64,000 bases of DNA from Amoebidium appalachense (GCA_963693365.1 CAVNZM010000002.1:12090001-12154000); one strand, 5' to 3'. Positions 14,161 through 30,439 are shown, counted from the first letter of the stretch. Numbers and translations are program-made. The notes: generated by a model not told the origin, from the sequence alone.

Positions 14161-15586
14161 AAAAAAAAAAGAAAAAGAAAAAGAAAGAAAGAAAAGAAGG
14201 AAAAACAAAGAGCACGCAGATTAGCAAGCCCCATGACATTCTGGCGCACCAGCAACCAGAAGCAACCTCAAGCCTGAATAAAGAGCAAATGCCTTATAGA
14301 CCCCCCCCCCTCCTCCCCCCTCCTTCCGCCCTCCTTGCTTCCTCCTCCACCCCCTTCCTCGCCCTCTACCTCCCTTCCCACCCTGCCAGATCCCCATCAA
14401 TTTCTCCAGCCACAACCAACATCATAAAGTAGTGAACTTTTCCTCCCTCCCCTTCCCCCCAAACTCCCCGCGTCCTCCCCCCCCCCCTCTCCCACGGTTC
14501 CAAACCCCTCTCCACCCCCTGCCTACCCCCCCCCCCCCCCCCCACCCCCCACCTGTCACTCCAGCACCTGTTGCATATTTACAAAGGTCCCCCTACCCAT
14601 TTCTTGACCCACTCCTTGAGCCCCTCCCTTGAGTCCCTCCCCCCTCCCCCCCTCCCCCCCATCCAAACTGTATCACACCATCCCAGCATATATGAGCCGG
14701 TAAAAGTAGTGGATGGTTACATGTCACTATTCATTGCTAAGTGTTAGGCACGAGCATTAAAATCTTCGCGTGTTTGTAAGTGTGTGTTGGGGAGGGGGGG
14801 GGGGGGGAGGGGGAGGGGGGGGGGGGGGGCTGGGAGGGCTGGGAGGGCCTTTGGATAAAAAATAAGGGAGAGGGCGGGGGTACGGGGGGGGAGGGGGAGG
14901 GGGGAGGGGAGGATAACATGCAGCGGACTATGCGAAATCCCACTCAACCGAGCGAGATAAGAAAGTGATGCAGAAAGCCATAACCCACAGCAATGTCCAC
15001 ATGCACACGAAACTTTTCGATTATTGCTGCTGGGAAAGGGCTTATTATTAAGGGAATGCGTGAACCGTACAGAACGGTCAAACGTGTTGCCTGTTACAAG
15101 CAGATCAACGACAACACATATGCAAAAGGCACAGCAACACATGTCATGTTTTTTGAGGCGGCGAAGGGGAAGGAATACATACGGTGTCCTTCTGTCCAAG
15201 TCTGCCTTTGACAAGTCCGCCCCTCTCAGCACAAACCACTTCAGCTGCTCCACATCACCAAACCTGGCCGCATACAAAATGTCCCCAACGTCGTCAAGCG
15301 GCTTAACATGCAACTCCACAGAGCGTGTTTCCAAGGATGTGAACGGGCTAGGTGGTGGGTTATCCGGGTCATGGTGGTGATGATCATCAAGTTCCATTAA
15401 ATCATCCTCAAAGTGGAATGTTGCGTCTCCATCATCTAGTTCACTTGTGCTAATTGCGCGTGTTCGATCCAGGGACCCAGCCGTGGCTAGTGCGGTGTGG
15501 ACGCTGGCGTTGGGTTTCGACGAGACAAACTCGGTACCGCTTGCTGTTCGCATCAGCTCCAGTGGCTGCTTTAGTAGCTTATCCAT
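1913..15586 (-). CDS. Ankyrin-repeat protein with GAF-like domain (3' end not resolved)
   Basis: Fourteen exons found: 15586-15183, 13887-13758, 12412-12336, 10898-10731, 10303-10156, 9049-8935, 8720-8596, 8008-7911, 7170-6980, 6287-6217, 5550-5433, 4464-4378, about 3067-2986, 2082-1913. Intron phases agree at all junctions and give at least 661 residues. Residues 1-100 are acidic and low in order, with a His-rich patch. Residues about 100-385 are seven to eight ankyrin repeats ([42 protein letters not shown]), a protein-binding scaffold. Residues about 422-577 look like a GAF domain: WEFTELWT near the start, [11 protein letters not shown] in the middle and LGAVILFS near the end. This suggests a small-molecule-regulated signalling protein; the ligand and any catalytic C-terminus are unknown. 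The exon-13 acceptor (3067 or 3055) and the last donor are uncertain. The start codon at 15586 follows AAAG and heads the only long N-terminal exon. Confidence 0.75.
2251..2396 (-). mobile_element. Dispersed repeat, diverged partial copy
   Basis: This block follows a short G-run. It shares ACACATGCAAAGGCA with the 43437 copy, the GCAACA block and a degraded TAAGCAGAGC motif, and then runs into another G-run. It sits in the intron between the last two recognised exons of the ankyrin/GAF gene. Confidence 0.5.
2601..2702 (-). mobile_element. Dispersed repeat, diverged partial copy
   Basis: This starts directly after a long G-run with a GGAATGC block, then GATACGAAGTGCACAT and CAGACAACAC. These match positions in the 43893 and 46000 copies. 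Only the poly-C-proximal part is recognisable. Confidence 0.5.
3165..3555. mobile_element. Foldback element with 18-bp perfect inverted ends
   Basis: CACCCATTCAAGGTACAC near 3166 is repeated exactly as its reverse complement near 3537-3554. Similarity continues weakly inward for about 40 bp, including ATTGG at the same offset. The interior is AT-rich with no open frame. No target-site duplication is evident. It lies in an intron of the ankyrin/GAF gene. I infer a MITE or foldback element of about 390 bp. Confidence 0.6.
4946..5016 (-). tRNA. tRNA-Thr (anticodon CGU), copy 1
   Basis: The minus strand folds into a complete 71-nt cloverleaf: acceptor GGCGGCA with TGTCGCC, D arm GCAT..GTGC, anticodon stem TCTGC/GCAGA around loop CTCGTAA (anticodon CGU, reading ACG Thr codons), variable loop AGGTC and T arm CCGTG-TTCGATC-CACGG. 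No intron and no encoded CCA. A T-rich tract follows the 3' end and fits a Pol III terminator. It lies in sense orientation in an intron of the ankyrin/GAF gene. It is identical to the copy at 5261-5331, but the flanks differ. Confidence 0.96.
5261..5331 (-). tRNA. tRNA-Thr (anticodon CGU), copy 2
   Basis: Same 71-nt sequence as the copy at 4946-5016, with 244 bp between them. A run of six T directly follows the 3' end on the minus strand and should terminate Pol III. It starts only about 100 bp downstream of the ankyrin/GAF exon that ends at 5433. Confidence 0.96.
10928..11300. repeat. About 55-bp minisatellite, seven copies, intronic
   Basis: Seven degenerate units of about 47-58 bp carry the core CTTAGAAAGCGGCATGCTTG followed by an AT-rich half with AAAAAGAACTATAAAT. 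The array lies in the intron before the ankyrin/GAF exon 10898-10731 and ends about 30 bp from that acceptor. Confidence 0.9.
12842..12901. repeat. C7 directly joined to a 53-nt G-run
   Basis: Seven C are followed without a gap by 53 G, which makes a potential hairpin base plus a G-quadruplex tract. It lies in the intron between ankyrin/GAF exons 2 and 3. A mirrored arrangement, a long C-run followed by nine G, is near 17310-17355. Confidence 0.85.
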
Positions 15587-16345
15587 CTTTGTGTATTAGG
15601 AGGCGTACCCTTGACGCTTCCACAAAAAACAATACAGAGAAAAGATGGGGAGGGTGAGGAGAGGGTGGGGGGGAGAGGGCTGAGGAGGTAGGGAATGGCA
15701 CAGGGAGCCTCCTCCCCTACTGTTGGGTTTGCACTCCTCACCAAAACGCCCCAGCGGAGGTACCCTTATTATAAAGGAACGTGCCAACGTGACACCTGAA
15801 GCAAAGGAAGAACGCTATTGCTGAGCGAGTAAATGTTTTCTTTCTCCTTCAAGTAATGACGTGCACCTTTCAGCTAAAACTTGAACCTTTCTCCTTCTTT
15901 CCGAAGAGGCTATCTTCGCAGCCAGAGTGAGCAATACTTCAGCCGGCCAAGCCAGTGCTCGTCCGGGCACAGTAATTCTAAAAAACAGAGCACTGGTAAT
16001 CATGACAAAGGTACAGGTACAAATCTGATTTGATTTTTATAAGATCTTTTGTGCGATATGTGGCGAAATATATGCTCTGAAAATGCTTTTAGAGCTGGTA
16101 CTTGATAACTGAATGATTTTGTTTGAAAGTAGTTTCATTTTGGGAAACGATCGCGATTAGCGATCTAGTTTAGTGTTTTAGGGTTACAATTTAGGCCCCA
16201 TTTTCATGATATCCTACCCAGGCCACCAGTCTGCCAGTGCCGCCACTGTCCACCAGTAGTCACTTTTCTTACTGAACGTTTTGTTTTGACACTGATGCTT
16301 TGAGGTTGTGTAGCGTTTGTAGAAGCGAAAAACAAAAACACGAAG
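15587..16345. promoter_or_regulatory. Divergent promoter interval
   Basis: These 759 bp separate the start codons of the ankyrin/GAF gene (-) and the EMC8/9 gene (+), so both promoters or 5' UTRs must lie here. The stretch is almost free of the long homopolymers that fill the flanking introns. I see no clear TATA box. It also contains the small open frame listed at 15815-16003, which could be a 5' UTR exon. Confidence 0.5.
15815..16003 (-). CDS. Small open frame of unknown function (62 codons)
   Basis: ATG to TAG on the minus strand, 62 residues, no low-complexity sequence, with a basic helical middle (ASSERRRKVQVLAERC). An acceptor-like TGTTTTTTAG lies inside its first codons, so it may instead be a non-coding 5' exon of the ankyrin/GAF gene. 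I do not recognise a family. Chance occurrence is quite possible. Confidence 0.25.
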   Translation of the reverse strand: MITSALFFRITVPGRALAWPAEVLLTLAAKIASSERRRKVQVLAERCTSLLEGERKHLLAQQ

Positions 16346-21141
<4,796 letters not shown>

Positions 21142-21338
21142 ATATATCTGCGTGACATAAAAGTAGCCAACGTGATATATAGGTATGATTGCTGTTACAA
21201 ACTTGATATATCCCCCTTTTGGTGCTATTGTGATTTTGTTTCTTATTTCTTATAATCTCGGTTGATTGGTTGTCCGCTTTGGTCGTTCTTCTTTTCTTTT
21301 TCTTTTTCTTCTTTTTTTTTTTTTTTTTGTGTGTGTGT

Positions 21339-21380
<42 letters not shown>

Positions 21381-21753
21381 CAAGTTTGTTTAGAAGACAA
21401 TGCATCTATGACAACGTTAACGGACAGATCTTTTTTAACGGGGAATTCTGCAAGTGTTGCATGGGTTGAATTCGATGCAATGATTATTCAAGTGCAAATG
21501 GGTAGGTATTTGTCTGTCACAGGGGTGATTTTGATCATGTTGTGACCCTCGTCTGGTGAATGCATGTTTGACTTAGAAGGTACGACTAATCGAAAGAAAG
21601 AGATGTATGATTTTTTGGCGATATGCGCTTGGGGCCGGTACCCACCAGTTGAAGAATTAAAGAGGGCGAAGATTACAAGACGTTATCAGATCAAGCAACT
21701 GCAAAAATAAGAGAAAAAATGGGTGGGCAAAAAAGAAATCAAGCCTGGTTGAT

Positions 21754-21816
<63 letters not shown>

Positions 21817-21845
21817 CGTGCTGCGTGCGCGTGCGTGTGCGTGGT

Positions 21846-21886
<41 letters not shown>

Positions 21887-22789
21887 ACGCGGGGGTGGGG
21901 AGGGGGGGGGGGGGGGGGGGGAGGGGGGTAGGATTTCTCAGCTTCAAGACCTTATTAATTTCTATGATAGGGCCTCTGATTGTGTGATGCTAGCGTTGCG
22001 GTGATTCAGCACTTTAATGATTGTGCTGCCTGAGGTACATGTATGTAGTGACTGCAGCCGACAGTGTACGTACGTATACATGTCTAATATGAAGACTTGT
22101 GTTTCAGTGCACTGTATCGTCGCCTCAGTCCCTCGTTTTCTCTTCACTGAGCATGTCCTAGGTTTCCCTAACGATAGTCTTGATTTAGCATTAATATTAC
22201 ACGTGCACACACATGGCTGGGCCCTCCCTGCATGAATTGCAACGTTTCTGCACGGCGTTAAAGTCTAAATATACGTGCACACGCAAACATACACTGTCAG
22301 ATACACAGACACACACATACGCAAGCCGTGAAACACCCACGCATTTACGCTCACAGTTTGCAGGTCACATGAATTATGATCCGCAATATAGTATGCACAC
22401 ACACGTGTACACACATGCTCACAGTACTAGTCACACAAACACAACAAACACTGTGACAACACTGCACGCACACACAGTACTAGTAGTATTCAGAGTCACA
22501 CAAACACGGACAAACACACGTCAGGTGCACCGCACGCACTATTAGTGTGATATACGCTACGGTGTGCATGGCTGCCACATTTGTGCTCCAGGAGCGTACG
22601 TACACACACAGTATCGACGTCCCACACGTACGGCCGACGTCACACACATGCATATGCAAATAGATTACTCATGGTCATCCAATTTGCATGATCACACACA
22701 CACACACACGGTGTCACACACACACAAACACATACACACACACACACGTGGCTCACACACTCACACATCCATGCGTGCGCCTGCACACC

Positions 22790-22825
<36 letters not shown>

Positions 22826-23996
22826 ATGTGGACGTTGTGCACACACTGCAGCTGTCACAGCTAAGAGTCACACACACATGTGCACGACGTTGTGCCCGTG
22901 ACACCCCCCCCCTCCCCCCCCCCCCGGCCCCCCCGGACCCTCCCCCCTAACACACACACACACAAGCACAAATTTCCCTGACTCATGCAGGCGCGCTCGG
23001 ATATGCAAACATGCACGCCACAAGTATATGCACACGACACACGCACACGCGCACACGCACACGCATACACACACGAGTCACGCACACGTGTGCTCTTGCA
23101 CACACACACACACACACACACAAGCACGAACCGTGACTTGCGCACTGCCAGGCACTCGGATATACAAACATGCACCACAAGCGCATGCACACGACACGTG
23201 CACACTTAGTCACACACTAAGGTATATATCGTGCGCGCTGCAGCCCGGTACCATTTTGAACACACCACAAACACCGTGATTCGTACACAATGCGCAGCGG
23301 AGTGACACATTTTTTGCACGATCGCACAACGGTATGCGCACACTACATACGTACACACTGCCGGATCCTCTAACCCACGGTCGCAGGGGCCCACTCACTT
23401 GCAGTAATCTTTCAACGCCACACGGACGTTACCCCCAAAAGATGACAGGAGAGCTGAACAGAAAATCGCGCAAATATGACGGTGATGCGTCAGGTGAACA
23501 TGCATGCAAACCAATATTATCCCAGAAAGAAATTTTTTTGGTGTCACCGTAAGGTTTATTTTTTACGGGAGACCAGTCCACGCGTATGTATTGCCTCACG
23601 AGACACAGACGGGGCTCATATGGTTGCGGTCACCCCCCTCGACATGATGCTCAAAACAACAGAAATTTGAATTACGAAAATCCTTACGTTCAAATGTAGC
23701 CACAGGCAAGAGAGCCTGCGTGCCCTATGTGTAAAAATAAAAAATAAAAAAAAGAAAGGAAAATACTACATAATCCAGTCCAGTATATTACACATTTCCT
23801 CCTATTCGTCATTTATCTATTGTGGCATCGCACGTTGTCAAAATCAGGCATATGATATACTAATGCTAAAAACATTTCTGAAAAAAAGAAATACCTTGTT
23901 GCGTAAAATTCAGCACAACATATTGGTCGGAAGGGGCCTGCCCCCTCTGATCTTTCGAGCATAGAGATGACGAAAAAAATCCGTCGGGAGGGAGGT
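21142..23996. other. Convergent intergenic region
   Basis: This lies between the stop codons of EMC8/9 (+) and the desaturase (-). It holds T-run/G-run compounds (21307-21378, 21760-21925), many short CA/ACG microsatellites from 22200 to 23230, one C-run near 22904-22940, and unique AT-rich DNA from 23500. No recognisable gene is present. Confidence 0.6.
21564..21710 (+). CDS. Candidate 48-residue open frame, unknown
   Basis: ATG to TAA, 49 codons, not low complexity, with a charged C-terminal half (VEELKRAKITRRYQIK). An in-frame stop lies just upstream, so the ATG would be the true start if it is translated. No homology is recognised. It lies 420 bp downstream of EMC8/9 and could be a chance frame. 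Confidence 0.2.
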   Translation: MFDLEGTTNRKKEMYDFLAICAWGRYPPVEELKRAKITRRYQIKQLQK

Positions 23997-25915
23997 TTAA
24001 TTTTCTACCAAAGTGCCGATAAGCATCATGTCGAGGAGGTTGCGGGCAGCCTTGGAGTGCATGTGCCTGGAGGGAGGGAAAGGGTTAGCAAACTGTATCA
24101 GACAGTCCTGAAGTTGTGCACACAGTACCTATCAGGGGTGCGACAAGAGCAGAACTGGACACCAAAATGCTTCTTCGTGCAAAGAGTACATTTTGGGTCA
24201 TGCAGGAAGTATCTATCAGGGTGTGTTAACGTTACACGGACACAAAAACGTTGTTTCGTGCAAACGGAACATTTCAAAATTCACTTGGTTCTCCCTCGTC
24301 ACATTCATGCAAGTTCTCCCTCGTCACATTCATGCAAGCATGAGTAAGAACACGCAACACAGTGGCTTCGTGCAAACATTACACTCCGGGCAACTGCATG
24401 TTTTCTGTTCAATACAACCAGCACAAAACACAATGCTCACCTGAACATGAACTGCTCCTTAATGTACTCCGGCTTCTTGCCCGACATAGACCGCAGCAGC
24501 CGCTCGCCGCCGGGGTGCTCGCTGGCAAACTCAGTGCAGTCATAGACGAGCCCGTTCAGGCTCACCCACACCTTGCCGCTGTCCTTTGCCGCGCAATCCT
24601 GATACTCCTTGAGAGTGATCTTGTTTGCCTTCTTGTTCTCATCCGGCCACGTGATCGTCTTGTAGAAATCCGCCAAGTTCTTCTCGCGCACCTGGTAACG
24701 TGCCTTGTCGATCTCGTTCTCGGGGGGGTGCTTAAGGTCGTAGCACATACCGAGGACGTACCCGAGCTCGATAATGCGCTTGGTCGGGTCGTAGTCGTAC
24801 CAGCGCACACCGTTCTTGTACGAGAAGGAAAACGCGTGGTGGAAACCGTGGTTACCCTCACCGAGAGTCACCAAGGCGGTGAAGAAGTGGTCCTTGGCAG
24901 ACGTCTCGTTGGAATACTCGTCGCTGCCGAGCCAGTGTGCGAGAGAGTTCACGCACCACGTGCTGTGCCACGTGAGGATGCGTGCCATGAAGCCGCCATA
25001 AAGGATAGCCTGCACAGTGTCCTGGAATACAAAGACGGGGAGAGCGAAGGCAAAGAACATGGAGCAGAAAAGGTAGTATTTGTGCTGGAGCATAGCCAAC
25101 TTCTCGCGCTTAAGGTCGCTCACATCAACACGCTTGACATCCTCCGACCGGTCGACCTTCTCGAACATCCAGATGCAGTGGGAGAACCAGAAACCCTTGT
25201 CCGGGCCGTACGGGTCCATGTCAGTGTCTGGGAACGAGTGGTGAAGGCGGTGGAGGCGAGACCACCAAAGGATAGAGCCCTGAAGGGCACCGGCACCGGC
25301 AGCGGCCCAGAACATCCGCCACGGAAGGATGGCTTTGTAGGCACGGTGGCTCCAGAGTCTGTGGTAGCCGACAGTGATGCCAAGACCTGCATACAGCATA
25401 GCAATGTCAGTGATGGCAACAAGGTCCGCATGCAAGTGCAGAGATAGAAGGGGGTTTCAGGTTAGGTGTATAAACTAGGTGATGTTGGGCGAGGGTGAAC
25501 AGATAAAAGTCGTCATGCAAAAGAGGCTAGCCCGACGAGAAAGGCTGAGTAAACAAGTATCCAACAACTGCTTGCATACACGTGCCTGTTTCCCCAATCG
25601 GCCACACTAAATCCCCATTGAGTTACCAGGTGTAATAAAGGGACCAAGAGGAAAATCAAACGGCAAGCCTGAAGCGCGGCCATGTATTTCTGGAAAGCAG
25701 GTGCCAGAAGTTGTGCACCCAATCACCCGTTGTTCAACCAACATGCCACTCATGCTCCAGGCTTCAGAGTACGTACCGGTCCAGGCATACATGATGAGCA
25801 TGTATGTCAATCCGCTCTTTGTCATAGGAGCGAAGTACAATCCACCAAAGGCAATTGCGTGGAAGATCAAAACGTAGGCCAATGGCACAAAGTCGACACC
25901 TAAGACTTTCCCCAT
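23997..25915 (-). CDS. Delta-9 (stearoyl-CoA) fatty-acid desaturase with C-terminal cytochrome b5 domain
   Basis: Three exons: 25915-25777, 25386-24441, 24066-23997; 384 residues. The enzyme introduces the first cis double bond into saturated acyl-CoA at the ER membrane, using electrons from cytochrome b5. The three histidine boxes are complete: HRLWSH (55-60), HRLHH (92-96) and HGFHH within EGNHGFHH (226-230). Hydrophobic spans flank them. The C-terminal domain (about 303-384) has the heme ligands in HPGG (337-340) and HSKAARNLL (His 365), as in fungal Ole1-type fusions. The N-terminus is about 100 residues shorter than yeast Ole1, but the transmembrane start is intact. Both introns are short (369-390 bp) and free of homopolymers, unlike all neighbouring genes. 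A CCAAT-box cluster lies 370-890 bp upstream. Confidence 0.96.
24289..24338. repeat. Perfect 25-bp tandem duplication in desaturase intron 2
   Basis: Two identical head-to-tail copies with the core CTCCCTCGTCACATTCATGC. Around them, 24110-24400 shows weaker internal repetition (TTCGTGCAAA.., GTACCTATCAGGG.. and GTATCTATCAGGG..). Confidence 0.9.
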
Positions 25916-26284
25916 GTTGATGGCTTTAGTTCGCTATGAAAGCGACGAACAAATGGGTAGAGAGGGTGCGTCAGCGCGTTGTGGAACTGAAAGGGAATGG
26001 GACGTTTTGCCGTTATATAGTTGTCGAGTGAGTGGGGCTGCTAGAAGGCACCATGATCTAGAGCGAATCAATGCTTTCCAAATGGTTGGCACAAGAAAAG
26101 CTGCAAGAAGGAGATGAAAGGAATTTCCTAGTACCAATGTAGGAGCTAGCCTGAAAGTTAATCAAATCATTAAAAAGTGTGTATTTATATATAGTAGATG
26201 TATTTTTAAAAGATCTTGAAAGAATAATGAGAAAAGATACACCTATGTCCATTGCAGGAGCGAAGCGGTCACGAGCATGCCCGA

Positions 26285-26802
26285 CCAATCACCTACGATC
26301 TCGATGGCTACATACCAGGGAAATAGTCAAACGAGAACCAAATTATACTTTTTAAAATGTACAAATGAGCATGCGGCTTTAAGTAGTTCTTGGTTTCCTT
26401 AAGAAATTAAGGTCCAATTTAGAGGTAATTTAAATCTAGATTATCATCAATCATTTTGAACCTCTCTTACGCCAATCAAATGCACTCTGCATTCTGAGTG
26501 GTTCCGGCATGATGTTGGACAAAGTCGATGGCTGACCAATCAAATCACAAAAAGCATTCTATTCTCTCCAAATTCCCTTTTGCCGGCATATTGTTTGATT
26601 TGCTCCGCAGCCACGCACGCCGCCTCTAAACCAATTGAACGTTGCGGACAAAAAGTACGCAATGTCTGATTGGATGCACGTCATGACTTAGAACCTAGTT
26701 AATTTGAGGCACCAATCGGAGCACAAAAACACAAAAAGTGATCAGAGCATGCTCAGCATGGTGCGGGGTAGCGTTGTGACGTTAGCCTGATGAGCCACCA
26801 AT
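26285..26802. promoter_or_regulatory. Cluster of seven CCAAT boxes
   Basis: CCAAT at 26285, 26472, 26536, 26631, 26712 and 26798, and the inverse ATTGG at 26669. Most are followed by C or T as in NF-Y sites (CCAATCA, CCAATCG). They lie 370-890 bp upstream of the desaturase start codon in unique DNA. I infer an upstream control region; binding is not shown. Confidence 0.4.
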
Positions 26803-29477
26803 TTGACACGAGTTGCCCATTAGTATTACGTTGTGCCACCGTGTGCTTTCTCTGGCACTTTCTTTGCTCCCTTAAATGACGTTGTGTCGTTGTAAATGTA
26901 AAACATGCGGAAACACGACGTGTATAAAATCATAGAAAATTCTACGGTTTAGAGCTCATTTTTCCTTTTGTTTCCATTACGTTAGAGTTCCTTTTCATTT
27001 GTCACCACGCCGAGTTTGCAGTTGCATTTCCCAAGTTTTTTTTTCGTGTCCTCCCGTTTAGCATGCAAGTGTCAACACAAGTATCGTGTTTTGAAAGGGA
27101 AAGTGCATTTGAAAAAATCCTCTTGACACTTCCCAAACACATGTTCATGCGTAGAAGCCAACTGACCTTGACACTTTAGTATTCCGTCATGGGAACACAA
27201 CCGTTCTATTCACCGGTTTTATCGACGGTACATTTGTACGGTGGCACATTTGTCCTTCATTTGTTAAACATACAAAACACATACAGACGTGTGCAGAACA
27301 TCCACACACACACACAGCAATACGTACATTTCACATTTACTTGTGATTATAGGACCATAGTTGTTTGCAGGGCGCTAGGCACAAACATACCCACCCCCAC
27401 CACCTGACACGTAGCACACTGTGTCACGGCACATTGGCACCATGCTCATGCACACTGACACCATCACACAAATGTCAGTTCAACGTGCATTTCTTAATTC
27501 GTTTTTTCTTAACACTCTGCCAGAATACTGACTATTTTTTAGACATTGTATTACGTGCACAGCTATGCACAATCAACACACAACACGCCACACAATCATG
27601 CATCACAGTCCACACATAAACATACACGCAGCTGCCTAAATAGTACGTATTACGTGGCACACACACGCACACATGTAACACATACACACGTGCGCACGCG
27701 CGCACACACACACACGCACACAGACGCATACACATATGCCGCGTGCTAGTGCCACTTCCACACTAACATCATGAATGAAGTATGTGCATGCACCATGGGC
27801 TGCGCATGTCATACACACCACGGCACACGACTTTAACATGTACCCTTGCATCTCCTCACGCTATGACGTTAAGTATTCACATAACATGCACACACAATCA
27901 CACACTGACAAGCGCGCTTACACACACAATCACAACACACTTGTACACAAGCACACACACACACACACACACACAGGTGCGCGGGGGCGCGCGCGTGCGC
28001 ACACACACACACACACACAAATAAGCATATGTCTGCACTCTACGTTTATAAGACTTGAGAGATCCATCTACACATGCACTCTCATTAGATGCAGCCAAGC
28101 ATTGCACGTGCGCACACGCACCCTTGTTTCTTTCAAGCAATGTGGTGTCTGAAGGTTGTTACACCACACATTCTATGTTTAAAACGCAACAGAGATAGGG
28201 GGGCACCTTGGAACATACACATGCACACAACCTTTTAGCAACCTCACCACAGACCGGCGTCACATCAGGTGAGTCTCCCTCCCCCCCCTCCCCCCCCCCC
28301 CCCCCCCCCCCCCCCGCCCCGCCCCTGCCCCTGCCCTCCTCCTGCACCAAAATTTAAAAAACAAAAGAAGAACCTCAGGCTTAAACGTGTGCCACATTGC
28401 TGCTTACTGCGACCCACTGGTTACTACGCGGCGCTCGTTTGTATGCTTTGGTGCATCCGCCCTGGTGCGCTACATAATTGTGGTTGTTTGTCGTGGAAGC
28501 ATTGTGTTTACTCATTTAGACAAATTTCTCACGCATAGACAAGCGTACACCACAATCATTGTTCGGACTGGTTTCTGGGGCAATCACACACACACACACA
28601 CACCTTGTTGCATACACTAGAGCGCAAACGTGCCCACTCACACACGTACACATGGGCACTTAATCACACTTGGTGCATGCACATACTGTGTGTACACACA
28701 TGCAAGCACACCGTGTCATATTGACGGGCATCCTTAGGGAATGCTCTAAGCAAACACACGACTCCCATAGCCACTGAATTATACGTTGTACACCCGCCCA
28801 CCTTTGCATTTATTCAAACATCCAGCAACTTAGCCGGGGGGCACAAGCACGATGCACATTTAGCAACATATAACTCTTTTACCGATGCCCCACACAAACA
28901 CATGTTGACACGTAGCGGAAAACATCCACGAATATTTTTACACCCCACCTAACAGCTACCACGCACAACCTTGGCACAGTGCTTCATCCACAATATGCGC
29001 ACAGTACCATACGCACGTCAGCCACTGTGTGCATGTACACATTTAGTGTTCAGGACACGCTGAGGGATTTTTATGTATCCACACTTCATGGCTGACCGTT
29101 TGTGTTTGTTTGCATGGTTCATGTCATGTTCAATGGAGGAGATGTGTATGTCATCAGTGAACTGTCGCCCTTGTTTTTTTGGTTTTGTGGCTTGTGCAGG
29201 TTGTGACCGTGCGTTGGTCAAATGTAGGCGCGACGGGGGAAAAGGGGAGAGGGCGGTTGCAAGTATACACCAGTTCGCAATTGGATTCCAAAAGTCTCTG
29301 GATAACTATGTAAGGTTCGTTGGTATGATTTGATTGGTTGTGCTTTACGGTTTACGGTTTACGGTTGAGATTGGGCCAGAGCACTAATGTACAGCCTAGA
29401 AAGGGCAGTTCAAGCCCGATTTCACCTAGAGAAAAGGTTTTTGTCAACTAGCAAAAGTTGTTGGAAATAAAAAAAAA

Positions 29478-29640
29478 AAACGCGCAATTTTGATATAAGG
29501 AGTCGCGTAGGTCCGAGCCGTCCTTCATCGTCAAAATCGACGAAAACCGCCTGGGTGTGGGGCCGGCGACCGCGGCGGCGGCTGACTCTTGGGCTGATCG
29601 TCTAAGACAAAATGAGCTTTTTTGCTTGTTCTGACCATTA
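29478..29640. other. GC-rich block of unknown nature
   Basis: A compositionally distinct block in AT-rich DNA, including GGGGCCGGCGACCGCGGCGG. The minus strand has short open frames (for example DDEGRLGPTRLLISKL) but no start, stop or splice context that makes a gene. It could be a fragment of a mobile element or a structured RNA. I cannot identify it. Confidence 0.3.
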
Positions 29641-30439
29641 AATGTGCGCCGGACACCCCATGTTGCTTATATATAAAATGTGTCGCTTTGTTTGCGAAGT
29701 TATCAATTAGGCGGCCAAAGCCTGTTTTCTATTCATATTTTGGACTTAAAGTTTTTACATGATTTTTGGACTATAGCTATTGAGACAAGCGACCATAAAA
29801 TTTTCCGCGGCTCATTTTGAAGCGGGGCAATCAGATTTGAACCACTACTTAGTGATTGCGAACTCGTGTATAACTTGAAAAAGAAGAATATATAGAAATT
29901 ATATATCATGTTTAATGAAAAGAAATATAGTGATTGTTTCACAAGGTCTGTGACTGTGGAAGGCTTAGTTTGTCTATGATTTAGTGGGTTCTGTGGTGGG
30001 GCTGGTACCCACTCAAGGACTGTGGTTTCGTGGAGAGGATTATTTCGAAGAACGGGGTTTATATCAGTAAACCAGTAAAGGATGTTTTTTAAATGGCAGT
30101 GTTGGTATGTTTGTGTTCGTAAAGCATGTGTTGCACTGAGTGCACGTGTGCAAAGCACCTTTAATATGCCGCCAGAGCCCCCCGAGCACACACACATGTC
30201 ACACCACCTAGCCACACACACACAAATACATATATGAAAGTTTTTCGGGTGTGTGTGTGGGGGGGGGGAGGGGGGCCCATTCATGTGATCACCTAGGGGA
30301 TCATTGCACTTTCATTGGCCGCTCCGGGCGCTCCCTCCGGCAAATCCGGTAACACGACATGGACCCCATTGTACAAATACAGATGTAATACACCCCTATG
30401 TTAATGTTCATTTACCACATGGCCATTTAGCTACATGTA

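Noticed and set aside
24362-25447. A 361-codon open frame antisense to the desaturase
   Set aside because: It mirrors the GC-rich desaturase exon. The minus frame has the full histidine boxes and heme motif, the plus frame has no recognisable motif.
29040-29340. 86-codon open frame MYPHFMADRLC..
   Set aside because: No domain, no splice context, single-frame chance length in AT-rich DNA.
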